A stretch of DNA of 64,000 bases from Amoebidium appalachense (Eukaryota > Ichthyosporea). The stretch's first letter is position 1. Every line of letters starts with the position of its first letter. The stretch covers positions 3,968,001 through 4,032,000 of the forward strand of contig CAVNZM010000002.1 in assembly GCA_963693365.1 (NCBI GenBank), read 5' to 3'. The position numbers were made by a program, and so were the translations under genes. Positions 1 to 11,657 of this stretch are shown one piece after another. Below the pieces are notes generated by a model. It had not been told where the DNA came from, ran no database searches, and worked only from the letters and a program-made list of their open reading frames with translations.

Positions 1-509
1 CGAACACCCCCTACATCCTCTTCCTCCCCTCCCTTGTTGTTCACATTCACGTTTTCGTCCTCGAATCCCACACTCCCCTCCTTCCTAATTTGGTTAATCT
101 GGCTAATTTCGGAATCGAGGGACCCGACCGTCGGCGCCTTTTTCATCTCCAGACCCCCAACTTGGCACTCCGAGATCGGCGAGCGGGGGGGTTCTATTAC
201 TCCGTTTGCGGCGATTTGCGCGTCATAGAGCCGATCAAGCTCGGAGCTGGTCGATGATTCGTGGTCCTGCGGCGTTTGTGACGAGATTTCACCTGCCTCT
301 GTGGGTTTTTGCGACGGTTGCAATGAAATTTCATCATTCTGGGCTGGTTTTTGCACTGTATTCACCCCTTGTTCTAACGAAGCAGGGGTGATGGCCGCGG
401 TGGATTTTTCGCGTGCGAGAGCGTCCTTTTCCATAACATCCTTTAAAGAGCTCTTCCGTGCCTTTGGTATCGTTTGTTCGTTTTCGGTGTTTTTGCGTTC
501 GTTTTCCAT
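1..509 (-). CDS. N-terminal part of an acidic, hydrophilic protein (runs off the left edge)
   Basis: The minus strand stays open from an ATG at 509 to base 1, giving 169 codons without a stop. The protein is rich in Glu, Asp, Lys, Ser, Thr, Gln and Asn, has no hydrophobic segment and looks disordered; it begins MENERKNTENEQ and ends at the edge in a Gly/Glu/Asp-rich stretch. I recognise no domain. The ATG directly follows an AAG that could be a splice acceptor, so a separate clean exon at 1148-1048, also acidic, may lie upstream in the same gene; that join would be phase 0. Uninterrupted coding in repeat-free sequence is the main support. The function is unknown. Confidence 0.5.
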   Translation of the reverse strand, partial: MENERKNTENEQTIPKARKSSLKDVMEKDALAREKSTAAITPASLEQGVNTVQKPAQNDEISLQPSQKPTEAGEISSQTPQDHESSTSSELDRLYDAQIAANGVIEPPRSPISECQVGGLEMKKAPTVGSLDSEISQINQIRKEGSVGFEDENVNVNNKGGEEEDVGGV

Positions 510-1047
510 CTTTTGTGTCCTCCGTCGTGTGGGGGTTTGTGGTTCTGGGATTGTCAGTAGAGGAGAATTTGGTGGGGAGGGCGCAGGTGAACGTGCTCGT
601 GTTCCGGGGGAGCCCGGGGGGGTTACGGGTGCAAGAGGGGGGGGCTCTTGGGTTGCGCGCGGGTGGTGAACGCCCAATACGGGAAGGCTGGTGCTTCGCG
701 AAACCTGAAATTTGAGAAAGGGGGGTTCAAAGTGTGAGGCGAGGGTGTGAAAATGGGTTTTGTACCAATGGGTGTGGTCCAAAATGTAGGTTCGCAATAA
801 GAGATGCGGGAATGAGACGTGTGCATGCATGAGGCGAGGGAATACGAGGTAGGTTTGGTGTGGGTGCTAAAGCAATGTAACTGAAAAAAGGACACACTAA
901 AAGAAAAACACGATCCGTTCAAAAGCCTGGGCAAACAGCAGTCAAAGAATGGAATCACCCTATTGGCACCAACTAACGAACGGCACATGCGCGCGCGCCA
1001 CGCAAACACGCATGCACGCAGCAAAAATGGGGATTTTCACTCACCCC

Positions 1048-1148
1048 TGATTTTGCAGAAGCTGGCAACAGTGCATTTTCTGTTGCCACCGTGCCTGTTT
1101 CGACGGCAGAGGGGTCGACATCTTCAACCACAATCTCTGCGCCAGGAA
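1048..1148 (-). CDS. Candidate exon, acidic peptide
   Basis: On the minus strand a TGGCGCAG acceptor precedes 101 bases ending at a GTGAGT donor. One frame is fully open and encodes an acidic peptide containing EIVVEDVDPSAVETGTVATE. Composition matches the frame at 509-1, so it is probably an upstream exon of that gene. No domain is recognised. The same bases read in other frames give only low-complexity protein. Confidence 0.35.
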
Positions 1149-1235
1149 TGAAAAAATGGAGGGGGAGGAGGGGGGGAGGGGGGGGGGGGGGGGAGGGGCA
1201 AGGGAAATGGAGGAGCAAAAGAGGGAGGGGGTTGG

Positions 1236-1266
<31 letters not shown>

Positions 1267-1490
1267 ATGAGTATAGGAAACAAATCAAAAACGAGACAAA
1301 ATGCAGGCAGAATTCAAGCCACACCAGGCAAACACATAATCTCAAAGGGATCAGCAACTTTTGAGCAGATCACTTGGTGAAGGGTCCTCTTATGCATCCA
1401 TAAAAACAGAACACACAAAGACATCAATATCCTACAAGGTTTATCAAATCGAGGGTGTAAGGATGTGGCTACAGAGTGCGTGATAAGAAT

Positions 1491-1528
<38 letters not shown>

Positions 1529-2116
1529 GGGGGGGGGGAGGAGGGGGGGTGGGAGGGGAGAAATGTGTGAGAAATAATACGCAGAACATGTTTACAACGG
1601 ATACACGGGAAAAGGAGGGGGGGGTCCCGAGGAAAAGGTAGACGGGGGGGGGGGGGGGGGGGGGGGGCAAAACCAAATACAGAGTCGCTAATGATGTGGT
1701 TCCTATTCTTGGGGGTGTTGTTTAGAACGTCCACAGAGGTGCGGGTGCGGGGAAACGGCACATCGGATACACGCATGACTATGTTGCGACTGTCGGGGGC
1801 TGACAGGGTCCACGCATAGCTGTGGGGGGAAAGAGAGATTATAAGGTGAAGGACGGGGGGAGGGGGGGGGGGGGGGGGGGGGGGGGTATAATGCTGCAAG
1901 GAGAAGAAATTGTGATGTGCGAAGGGGGGAGGGGGGGGGGGGGGGGGGGGGAGGCAGGCGGCCGAGGATGTGTGTGTGAGGGGAGAGAAGCGGGACCCGG
2001 GGGGAATGGGGGGGGGGGGGGGGGGGGGGGGGGGGAAGGGAAGGAGAGACGGTGAAGAAGGCGGAGGAGGGGAAGAAAAAAGAGCTTTCTACATGAGAGA
2101 GAAGAGAGAGACGGGG

Positions 2117-2155
<39 letters not shown>

Positions 2156-2282
2156 TGGGGCCCCCTCATCGTTTCGTGTAGTCTCTCTGTACCCACTTCC
2201 ATCGGCTGTTGTCCATTACGAGACACTCCACAAAGGCATCCAACACAAGACCGTGGGGGGTGATAATTGAAAAAGAGAAAGA

Positions 2283-2409
2283 AAAAGAAGGCTCATGGAG
2301 GGGGGGACAACAACGGGGCAGGGGAGAGGGAGGGAAGGGGGAGAGTGAGGGGGGGGGGGGGGGGGGGGGAGGGGGGAGCAAGAAGGGGGCAGGGGAGAGG
2401 AAGGGGGAG

Positions 2410-2440
<31 letters not shown>

Positions 2441-2517
2441 GGGGGGGGGAGAGGAAAAGAAGGCTCATGGAGGGGGGACAACAACGGGGCAGGGGAGAGG
2501 GAGGGAAGGGGGAGAGT

Positions 2518-2565
<48 letters not shown>

Positions 2566-2597
2566 GCAAGAAGGGGGCAGGGGAGAGGAAGGGGGAG

Positions 2598-2642
<45 letters not shown>
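2283..2642. repeat. Tandem duplication of a (GT)n(G)n-bearing unit
   Basis: A unit of about 180 bp occurs twice head to tail. Each copy starts near GAAGGCTCATGGAGG, passes a shared AACAACGGGGCAGGGGAGAG block, a G-tract and a GAGCAAGAAGGGGGCAGG block, and ends in a short (GT)n run that leads straight into a long G-tract. The copies differ mainly in G-tract length. It lies just beyond the 3-prime end of the PH-domain gene. Confidence 0.75.
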
Positions 2643-2643
<1 letters not shown>

Positions 2644-2658
2644 AGGGGGGGGGAGGCT

Positions 2659-3440
2659 TCAGTACCCGTCGACCGTGTCAAGCCACTCCAATGCACCCTG
2701 AATGTGCGAGATCCATTCATCCCGTACGGCAGATGAGTCCACCTGCAATACACACACACACACAAAAAAAAAGACAAGGACATGGCGTTTTCACTTCCAC
2801 GTACATATCTTCTCCTCTCGCCTCTCTTTAGCATGGAAAACGAGATTACTGTGATGGCATCTCCATACCTTTTTTTCGTAAGATGTGATATGGCTCTTGG
2901 AATGTCGTCACCCATTACGAATACATGCACACGTTGATAAAAAAGCCGCACATCCCCCCCCTCCCCCCCCCCCCCCCAAAAAAAAAAAAAAAAATGGAAA
3001 CACAGTCCACACACATAACCACACACATACATACACACCAACCCAACGAGGAAAATGAAAAATGAAAACGCAGGACACACACAAAACCCGCCCATCGTTA
3101 CCTTGGGCGTGGATATGGCTATTGTAACAGCACATACAGTGAAATAATTCAAGAGCACCACGATTGCCAGAGCACCCGCATAAACATTCAGAGGAGCATG
3201 AGGTGTAAAAACGATCAATACAGGTCTATACAAATCAACCAGAGATGGATCGCACCACGGTGCCATACCTTGATATAGTATTTGTAGTCGCCAAACAAGA
3301 GTTTGAACTTGAGGTGGTGTTGGTATATTCCGGGCTGCACGAATGTGATTGTGTGTGTGTGTGTTTGTGTGTGTGCGTGTGCGTGTGTGTGTGCATGTGC
3401 GTGTGCGTGTGCGTGCGCGTGCGTTTGTGTGTGCGCGCGC

Positions 3441-3492
<52 letters not shown>

Positions 3493-5363
3493 CCGCGCGC
3501 GTCTGTGTGTCCTCATGGTGCCCCTGGGCACGTTCATGTGTGTGCCATGCATGGGTGGGTGCTCACGTGGACGTATTGCAGGATTGGTCGTGTTGTATAT
3601 GAAGATACGCGAGGTTAGTTGAGTGTTACCCACTTTCACGAGCAAGCCATCAAACTGTGTGTGTGTGTGATGTGTGTGTGTGTGTGTGTGTATGTGTGAC
3701 TGGGTGTGAGTGTGTGTGTGTGCGTGTGTGCGTGCGTGCGTGCGTGCACATACACACATACACACACACACACACACATATGTATGCCTGTGTTTTTGCA
3801 GTGAATGAATCAATGTGTGTGTCCATGGTGCCGGAGGAAAGAGGTGTGGAAGAGAGCAGGTGGTGAGGGGAGAAGGGGGGGAAGGATTGTGTTGCGGAGC
3901 ACGAAACACACTTTCATGACAAACAATACAGGCATTGCAGGGGATAGAGAGGCAGATGTGAAGGCATGTGTGTGGATTTTTTTTCTTTTTTTTTTGGGGG
4001 GGGGGGGGGTGGGGGGAGGGGGGGGGGGGTTACCTCACACTCGGTGACGACCAAGGACCGCAGGTAGAGGGGAGCTGAGGCAGAAAAATTTGCCGTTGGC
4101 ACCGTGACGTGCAAGCTACCCCCCCCCTCCCTCCCCCCTCAAACGTACACCTCAACAAACGTACACCCTCCCCACATGCAGACAAAGACACATGCCTACC
4201 CGCACACAAACACAGGTACACACAGGCACAGGCGCAGGCGCAGGCACAGGCACAGGCACACGTACAGGCACACATTGAAACATGCAGAAAGTGTGCCTTT
4301 CCTTTATGCATTTGCTTCCTCATCTTCTCCCATCCGCCTCCAACCCCCCCCCCCCCCCCCCCCCCCCCGCGTGCCCCCTTTTACCCCCTCCCTTCCCCAA
4401 CCCACCTCACCTCCCCCTTCCTCCCTCCCTTCCCTCCCCATCTATGCACCTGACGGGGCCCTGTGGCACAAGCAAACACTTTGCCAGTTGGGTTAAAACC
4501 AGCGTGGTAGTGAAGGCGGAATGTTGTGCTATGTACCCTGTCTCTCCGCGGGCTCGTGTTCTGGGATACGGGTACCACAATACATGCCACAGGTGTAATT
4601 CCTCCACATCTCTCTACCTGCCTCCCCCTCCCCCCCCCCCCCCCCTTTTCTCATTCACTCCCTCCTTATCTCTCCCTCTCTCCCCCTCCTTCCCCTCCCT
4701 TCCGGCTCTCTTCCCCTTCCTCCCTCCCCTCTCCTCTTGTGTCCCATACTGCCCTCTGCCCCCCTGCCCCGCCCATTCCACCCCCCCCCAACCCCACCCA
4801 ATCTCTCTCTTCCTTTCTGCCAGCTCTCTCTCTGCCACCCCTCCCCCCCCCCCCCCCCCCCCCTTTTTTTGTCGCCTTTTTCCAGAAGCCCGCGGGGGGA
4901 GTGGAGGGAGGGGGGGGGTTGAATCTTAGGCACCTGACAAAGCGTAAAACTTTTTCGAACTGGACTTAACCAGAAGCAGAAGATCGTTGAAAAGATACAA
5001 CTCAATATTTCGATACTTGATGTGATTGGGTCCCATCACGATCGCAAATTCAAGATCCACCTGAGGCAGAGAGGTCGGCGCAGAGCCTATCCCATCCCTG
5101 GAAGGCAAAGACTGGTCCCCGGTAGAGGAATGTGCTGAAAGTTGAGATTGAATCTCCGAATGATCGCCCCGATCGGATACCGATCCAGACGATTGGGTGG
5201 GTGTCTGCGATCGGTGAAGGCTCGATTGTGAGTGGTCCGTGGACTCGATCGCGATACGCAAATTGCGTGCCGGTGATGTTTTTAGGAGAAACCGGCCGGA
5301 GCTGTTGAGGGCAAAACCGTCCATACGACGACCAAGGAGCTTCCAATCCAGGCCGTTGAGCAA
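2659..5363 (-). CDS. PH-domain protein, C-terminal exons (RhoGEF-like PH)
   Basis: Three minus-strand exons join in phase 0: 5363-4971, 4560-4450 and 2742-2659, the last ending in TGA. The first encodes a Ser-rich linker and the PH core strand [11 protein letters not shown], typical of PH domains that follow a DH domain. The second gives STTFRLHY and [10 protein letters not shown], fitting later PH strands. The third gives [15 protein letters not shown], the C-terminal PH helix with its conserved Trp. PH domains bind phosphoinositides or proteins at membranes. I could not find a convincing DH domain upstream; short candidate exons near 6745-6655 and 6085-6018 may belong here. Further open exons at 4115-4034 and 3334-3269 have good splice sites but a phase that conflicts with this model, so alternative splicing or a second gene is possible. 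Another open end near 2250-2170 is unassigned. Confidence 0.5.
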
Positions 5364-5423
5364 CTGTTTTTTTTTTTTTGTTTTTTTTTTTGGAGAGGGG
5401 GGGGGGGGGGGGGGGGGGGGAGT

Positions 5424-5427
5424 GGAG

Positions 5428-5512
<85 letters not shown>

Positions 5513-5709
5513 TGTGTGGGTGGTTGGGTGTAAGTAAAGGTGTAAGTGTGCATGTGAGTGTATGTGGGTGAGTGGGTGGGTGGGTGGGTGGGTGGGTTTG
5601 ACTGAGTAGGTAAGTGCCAGTGTGTGTGTGTGTGTGTAGGTGTGTATGGGGCGAGGAGGGGAAGGGGAATGTGTGTGTGTGTGTGTGTGTGCATGTGCGT
5701 GTGCATGTG

Positions 5710-5764
<55 letters not shown>
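5424..5764. repeat. (GT)n array followed by (AT)n array
   Basis: A long (GT)n run spans roughly 5430-5508, then GTGG- and GGGT-rich sequence, then an uninterrupted (AT)n run at 5713-5764. It lies upstream of the PH-domain exon at 5363. This is simple repeat only; the VCVC, HTHT and YIYI open frames across it are artefacts. Confidence 0.9.
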
Positions 5765-5775
<11 letters not shown>

Positions 5776-6909
5776 CATTCAAGGGTGGAGGACATGGAAT
5801 CAAGCGCACTACACACCCCAGATTTATAAAAGCAAACACCTGAAATCAAGATAATCGCGTGGCAGAAAGTAAGCATGTTGCACCATGATTCTACGAACCC
5901 TCGTCTGGCACGTGACCACACACATGCAGCAGTATATATCTATCGTATGACCACAAAAGGAAATACCACCACCATAGAGTATGACCATAAAAGGCAATAC
6001 CAGGGCACCCACCTCATTCATGCACTGCTTCAACTCACTTCTGTCCCTGGCCGGCATGTTGTCCTTGCTGCATACCCCACAGTAAGTGAGCACTCTCCCC
6101 CCCCCCCCCCCCCCTCCCCCCACCCCCACCCCCACCACCACCACCACCACATGCACAAACGCACACTCACCTTCCACCCCTTCCACCCCTCCCCCTCCCC
6201 CCCTCCCCCTCCCCCCCCCCCCTCCCTTCCCCACCCTTCTCCCACCACACACACACACAGCAGCGCCTACAACCCAACCATTCACCCGGTCACCCATGAC
6301 ACCTTACAACCAGAGTGTGTGAGCCCCCGCCTCCCCGCTCCCCCTCTCCCACCCACCTACCCACTCACAAACCCTTACACACATACACACACACACTTGC
6401 GAGAACGTACACACACTACACACACCATAACACTCATGTCCCTACACAGAGCGCCCCCAACACCACCCCCCAAAACCATCCACCCACCCACCATCCCGAT
6501 TCCCCCCCCCCCCCCCCCTTTCCGTCTTCCCCACCCCCCTCCCCCCCCTACTACCACCATCACCGCCGCCACCCCTCACCCTGAGCATGCGCGCACGCAC
6601 GCACGCACACACACACACACACACACACACAATCCCACACACCGTGTAACTGTAAGTTCCCTCAGCCTCTCAGCCAAATTTTGGGATCTACTCCGCAACA
6701 ACTTTGCTCCCTTTTCATGTTTTGCCGGCAGGTCAAGCAGGCTGCCGGAACCTGTGCTTGACGGACGGGAGGAAACGGGCCTGGGGATATACATACACGA
6801 TAGAATTGGGGCTAGAATAAGATGCGGGGAGACAAAACGAAAAAAAGAAAACAAAAAGAAAACCCCAGAAAATGATTTCTGAAACGACTCTTGTCCGGCA
6901 GTCATAACA

Positions 6910-6942
<33 letters not shown>

Positions 6943-7026
6943 CACACACACACACACACCCAAAAAAATAAAAAAATAAAAAATAAAAAATAAAAAAAGA
7001 AAAGAAAAGAAAAGAAAAGAAAAGGA

Positions 7027-7057
<31 letters not shown>

Positions 7058-7122
7058 AAATATCCTCTCACATCCAGGCACCCACCCGCTCACCAAACTG
7101 GAACGACTGGAACCCCCCGACG

Positions 7123-7174
<52 letters not shown>

Positions 7175-7459
7175 ACACACACCACACCACCACCAAACCC
7201 CCACCAAAAAAAAAAGAAAGAAAGAAAAAGAATAATAAAAACCAACCTGCAGACAACGCCAACGACAGCCGCACCCAACAACAACACAAAAAAGAAGTGA
7301 AAAATGAACCACTTGTTTTGCACCTCCCCACCCACCATCAAGGCCCGTGCTGAATGAACAAAATGATCTCTTGCTCACTACATTCTTTTTTTTTCTTCTT
7401 TATTATTTTCCTGACCCCCCCCCCCCCCCCCCCCCCCCCTGCCTGCCTGCCTGCCCACC

Positions 7460-7672
7460 CGCCCAACCCCGCAGCTTAGTGTCACCGTTAACCTTCCATT
7501 CAAATACGCGGAGCCCTTTCATTCCTTGAACCATCCCATCAATAAGGGCAGTCTCATCATTGTGATCCAATCCTAATAACCCAAATCCTGGGCGTGATCC
7601 TTGCCAATTGTCCAATAGAAAAACTAGGACCATCACAACTGCAACCAAAAAAGACGCCACAAGACTGCACAT
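7460..7672 (-). CDS. Candidate first exon of a signal-anchor protein
   Basis: From an ATG at 7672 the minus strand encodes CSLVASFLVAVVMVLVFLL, a strong N-terminal membrane anchor or signal peptide. About 45 polar residues follow, including RPGFGLLGLDHNDETALIDG and GLRVFEWKVNGDTKL. The frame then enters a G/C-rich tract where a GTGGGC donor is plausible near 7460. A stop lies shortly upstream in frame, so the ATG is a credible start. It begins only 36 bases after the stop of the small membrane protein at 7708-8109. Downstream exons were not resolved, and I do not recognise the family. Confidence 0.35.
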
Positions 7673-7707
7673 GCTCGTTGTTAAATACCATAACTACTGA
7701 CGAAAGT

Positions 7708-8109
7708 TTATGATTGCCGTGCCTGAGGACGTCCTTTGTACAGTCTCTGGCCTATGAACACCCATACAGCTATTATGGCTCGAGTTGTACTGTATAATTG
7801 TATACCGACCATTAACGGAAGAAGGTGCGACCAGTCGACAACAAAAAATGTAAGTGCTCCATCTGCAGCAGTGTTACTGAGCAAGAAGATGCTTACCGGG
7901 CTATTAGAAAGACGCCTGCGACTCCCCACCCACCCACCCACCCACCCATCCCACACCACCACCACCACCAACACCCACCCACCCCAATCCCCTCCCCTCC
8001 CCTCCCCCCCTTTTCTTCGTACCAGCGAATGGACCTATCCTCAACCCCATCCCCATGGCACGCACTTACCCCCCATCCTCATGTGCATCATGGTTGCCTT
8101 GGGCGTCAT
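7708..8109 (-). CDS. Small (64-residue) membrane protein, two exons
   Basis: Exon 1 (8109-8070) starts MTPKATMMHMRMG and ends at a GTAAGT donor. Exon 2 (7862-7708) follows a CTGCTGCAG acceptor, with a CTAAT branch-like motif upstream. The phases match (1 to 1), giving a 64-residue protein. It has a hydrophobic stretch (GALTFFVVDWSHLLPLMVGI), a second one (RAIIAVWVFIG) and a basic C-terminus. This suggests one or two membrane passes, as in small ER-complex subunits, but I cannot assign a family. A promoter-like cluster in the right orientation lies at 8774-8860, which would imply a long 5-prime UTR. A chance splice of unrelated frames is possible. Confidence 0.42.
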
Positions 8110-8773
8110 TTCGACTCCAGAGCGTGTTAAACATCGGTGAAACCTACGTGCCCGTGGCACATGCTCCCTGCCCAGTTTATGTAGGTGTTGGCATGGCGCC
8201 GCCTCACAAAGGGTCGTAACAATTTGCAAGAGCACCGATGACCTCTTTATACCACTGAATGCAAGGGAAAAAAGTGTTTGTTGTTAATTTTAAAGCTTGT
8301 CCATGAATTTTTCTTTAGACAGCGATTACGATCAACAAAGAGCCAGTTCAAAGCGCTGATGAATGCCCAACTATACGAGTACGACCAAGCTTGTGCCAAT
8401 GAAGAGGTTACAGTTGTGGGTTGGGCAACGCAACACGGACTTTTTGTGCCCTTCCCCTTATTGCTAGAGTACTTCAGACCTCACGAAACGTTTTTAGCAA
8501 AAGAAAATCCCCAGATTATTGGGTCTACCCACTGTTGCAGGTGCCCCAAACGCTGAATCGCATGGTCCTAATGTCGTGCTTTTTTTGGCCGTCCTCTTCA
8601 AAGGAAAGTAAAGGGTAAATGTTAGATAACTACAGCTTACGTTATAGTAATATAACAATTTTTATGTTGCTAACAATAGCTGTGATGGGCTTGAAATTAC
8701 ACGTAAGCACCCTCACTAACTCCTGAAATCGCTTGTTCTTGACCTAAATTTCGCCCGAACAGATCTTTTGCAT

Positions 8774-8860
8774 TATATAAGTTCTGGAGCAACGTGACGT
8801 CACAAAGTTCATTGACGCACCACCTTACGTAAGAATCTGAGCAAAGCGATACGCTATTGG
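8774..8860 (-). promoter_or_regulatory. Promoter-like cluster: CCAAT, CRE, TATA
   Basis: Read on the minus strand, a CCAAT box (8860-8856) is followed by a full palindromic CRE, TGACGTCA (8802-8795), and then a TATATAA-type box (8780-8774). Order and spacing fit a promoter firing leftward with a start near 8745, towards the small membrane protein. This is inferred from motifs only. Confidence 0.35.
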
Positions 8861-9062
8861 TCAAAAAAGCATCAGTTTGACATGAAAAAAAAAAACAAAA
8901 AAAAACGAAGGGTGCTGCGGTGACGGATGATACATAGGCTCACGGTCCACAAGGAGGCTCCATTGAATATTTAAATAAGCAGCACTATATTGGTCGGGCC
9001 CTTGCACGACGATAGCAGTGAGTTGTGCCTGTCACAGATCTAGGTATACCTCCCCCCCCCTT

Positions 9063-9093
<31 letters not shown>

Positions 9094-10052
9094 GGCCCGG
9101 CCCCCCCGCCCCCCCCCCCCCCCCCACCGAGTCCCCGCCCGCCGAAGAACCCCGAGCCCACACTTTCGTGGTGTAGGTTTACCCATACACGCACACCAGC
9201 ACGTAACCCGTGACAAGCCGGCATGACCGTGATGCAGCTCCATTTTCCCTTTACGTTGAACTCACAGGTTCAACCCCATTTTGGGCTTCTGCGGAGTCAG
9301 CATGCATTGTTTTCTCTGTACGTCTGTAGCACTTGTCTGCAATTTCATCCAGGATCCATAGGGGACTGCAAAGGCAGAACGATTATGTTTGTTGAGTCCC
9401 GGGGCATGGGTGCCCGTGTAATAAAGGTCTGCTCCATTTAGTTGCCCTGACAGTCAGCGCCTGCAATTGGCATACGTGTGGGGCCAAAGTAAGAACACCA
9501 CATATAAACCAGGCGGATGTGTACGCTTGATCAGTGAAAATGTTAGTGTTTCACAAAATATATGAGCTCCGAATATTGAGTTATAACACTAGTACGAAGT
9601 GAGGCAACCCTGTAAACTAAAACAACAACGGAGTTTTGTTCAAGTTTGCCAGGGCCCAGCCCTAACGTGTACATCATAATACATATATATCTGATTATTA
9701 AATAAAGTGAAAGTCACATATCACTTCCTGCCAGGCAAGATGTTTACACAGCTATACATACCCTGCACTTTACAGGGCAAACGATCATAATTTTAGTACT
9801 TACTCACTAACATCAGCACACCATTTTGGTTCACACAGTATAACTATTAGTTTTACCACTTATGAAGGAACGGGCATCACTCTGCCCAGGTGTCTTTTGA
9901 ACACCAACGTAAAAAACACTCACGAAAAGCAAAGAAGCTCATATAAATCACCATAGCGCAGTTCATACCTTGCAATTTTTTTTCAACCATTTATCAAAAA
10001 ATGCTACACTTGAAAGGGATGCATGAATCTCAAAACAACCATCTAGCTAGGA
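8861..10052. other. Non-coding stretch
   Basis: No convincing gene. It holds an A-rich run near 8885, a C-tract block at 9052-9127 and otherwise AT-rich unique sequence. A short plus-strand frame just left of it (8278-8556) follows a TTTCTTTAG acceptor-like site but matches nothing I recognise. Confidence 0.6.
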
Positions 10053-11657
10053 TTATCGATTAGGAGAAGGAGGTGCCCTCATCGGTCCACCAAAAAATTG
10101 CGGCGAAGGTGGTGCAAGTGGGAAAAACGGGGCCGTTGAAGGACCCCTTGGCGAGAGAGGGGCAGGTGGAAATTCTGGTGGTGCAAGCCCCAGATGGGGA
10201 GACCGCGGTGGGGCCATCTGTGGGGATGGTGGTGGTCTCAGTTGCCCAAACGAACCCGGACCTTGCAGGTGCGGAGATGGGGGAGCCAGAAACGATGTTG
10301 ACTGTGTAGACAACAAACCCCCTTGTTGCTGTGCTGGGAACTCGGGTGTGTCCCCGTACACGCCGTATGTAAGGCTGTGTGTCGAAGTCACGCTCTCTAG
10401 TGACGCCCTTCCACCCTCCGGCCTTGGAGACTGTGGAACCCTGGGTGGACCGCCGTTATGGTTGTTCCAACCGTTCGTGTTCTCACTGTATCCAAATGGA
10501 AACTCCGAGTCTTGCATCTTGCCCCGGCGCGGCCGTTTCGGTGCTCGCGGGGAGGGGCTTCTTGGGCCACCCCCCCCCAATGCATCGGTGGGTAAGCGAA
10601 GATTCTGTCCCCATTTCTCTCCGGGAAGATTGATGCCACACGCCTCCAAAACAACCGCGAGGTCACTGTGGTTGCGCGAGCCAATTCGCAACACAGCACG
10701 GCCCTGCCTTCGTAACTCCGCCTGTGTCTGACGGAAGATGGCATCGTTAGAAACGATGGTTAACCACGTGCTCTTGGGTAGGTTGAGAGCAAGTGACTGT
10801 GCTTTCATGATGAGAAGGGAATCCGCGCTGTCTTTAACCTGCATACCCTCTATCAAAAGGAGACGCCCGTCCTGTTTGAGGCTACTTGTAGCCGCTTCTA
10901 CCTCTCCCTTGCGTATGGAAGGAGAATCACGACGGTAGTAGGCGGCGACGAAGACGGAAGCTGGAAGGGAAAAAGGGAGTGATTGAAAGAAATTTGGCCA
11001 ATTGTCCAAGTCTACAAGAAGGACATGCTCGCATGTTTTTGACTGTTTCAATCGTGTGGTCCACTCGTGTTCCTCGCCTTCGTCACCATCGGATTCGGGT
11101 GGCTGGGAAACGGGATTTTGGGCAGCCTTTGCCTCTGTGTTTGCTTGCGCATTCATGGTCGTAATCCCGATTTCATTGCCCAGAAGTGAATTGATGTGCT
11201 TGCTCAGGATTCGTGCGGATTGACGACGCTGAGGGGTGAAAACGCCGTTCTGTGCCCCCTGCACTGAGTCATGGTTGTCCGTTCGATTTGGCGTGTTTGA
11301 AACATCAGCCCCGACGAGTTTTCTCAGTCGCTCCAACTGCTCCGTGTCGAGGGAAATGCTGTTGCCTACACCCCACTTTTCCTTCTCACTTGGAGAGAGA
11401 TTAGCTATAAAAAGCTGTGTTACCCGCCGACAAATTGTCTTGTAAAGGTCTCTTTCGATGTGCCCCGAGAGTTGGCATGCGTTCAGAAGCTCCTTAACAG
11501 ACTCAGCAACTGCTTTTTTCGCCCCTTCTTTGTTAAACTCTGCCCCCGAACGCATGTTTGTGCCTGAGCCACCAGGTAGCTCCCTGGGGATGTGTGAGTC
11601 ATCTTGTGGTTCTGACTTGGTCGGCTTTCGCCGAAGAGATGCCTTTCTTGAGGACAT
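10053..11657 (-). CDS. Protein with a ZNF451-type PIN-like (NYN) nuclease-fold domain
   Basis: This is a single uninterrupted frame of 534 residues, ATG at 11657 and TAA at 10053. Residues 1-200 are basic then acidic and mostly disordered. Residues about 211-345 form the domain: HVLLVDLDNWPNFF (first strand, acidic 216 and 218), KDSADS (275-280) and IVSND (301-305), then RRQGRAVLRIG. The VDLDNW..FF start and acidic spacing resemble the C-terminal PIN-like domain of vertebrate ZNF451, a member of the PIN/NYN nuclease fold; those acidic residues bind metal in active family members. Residues 350-534 are Pro/Ser-rich with a basic SPRAPKRPRRGK, a likely nuclear signal. There are no zinc fingers or SUMO-ligase motifs, so only the PIN-like module is shared. 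Nuclease activity is inferred. Confidence 0.8.
   Translation of the reverse strand: MSSRKASLRRKPTKSEPQDDSHIPRELPGGSGTNMRSGAEFNKEGAKKAVAESVKELLNACQLSGHIERDLYKTICRRVTQLFIANLSPSEKEKWGVGNSISLDTEQLERLRKLVGADVSNTPNRTDNHDSVQGAQNGVFTPQRRQSARILSKHINSLLGNEIGITTMNAQANTEAKAAQNPVSQPPESDGDEGEEHEWTTRLKQSKTCEHVLLVDLDNWPNFFQSLPFSLPASVFVAAYYRRDSPSIRKGEVEAATSSLKQDGRLLLIEGMQVKDSADSLLIMKAQSLALNLPKSTWLTIVSNDAIFRQTQAELRRQGRAVLRIGSRNHSDLAVVLEACGINLPGEKWGQNLRLPTDALGGGGPRSPSPRAPKRPRRGKMQDSEFPFGYSENTNGWNNHNGGPPRVPQSPRPEGGRASLESVTSTHSLTYGVYGDTPEFPAQQQGGLLSTQSTSFLAPPSPHLQGPGSFGQLRPPPSPQMAPPRSPHLGLAPPEFPPAPLSPRGPSTAPFFPLAPPSPQFFGGPMRAPPSPNR

Noticed and set aside
2166-3266. A 366-residue minus-strand frame with poly-Pro segments
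   Set aside because: Most of it is G/C-tract and (GT)n translation. Only short unique pieces (3266-3104 and about 2250-2170) could be exons, and I could not fit them in phase.
8278-8556. Plus-strand frame of 92 codons after an acceptor-like site
   Set aside because: No recognisable domain, no upstream exon, and the promoter motifs nearby point the other way. It may be a gene fragment but is not supported.
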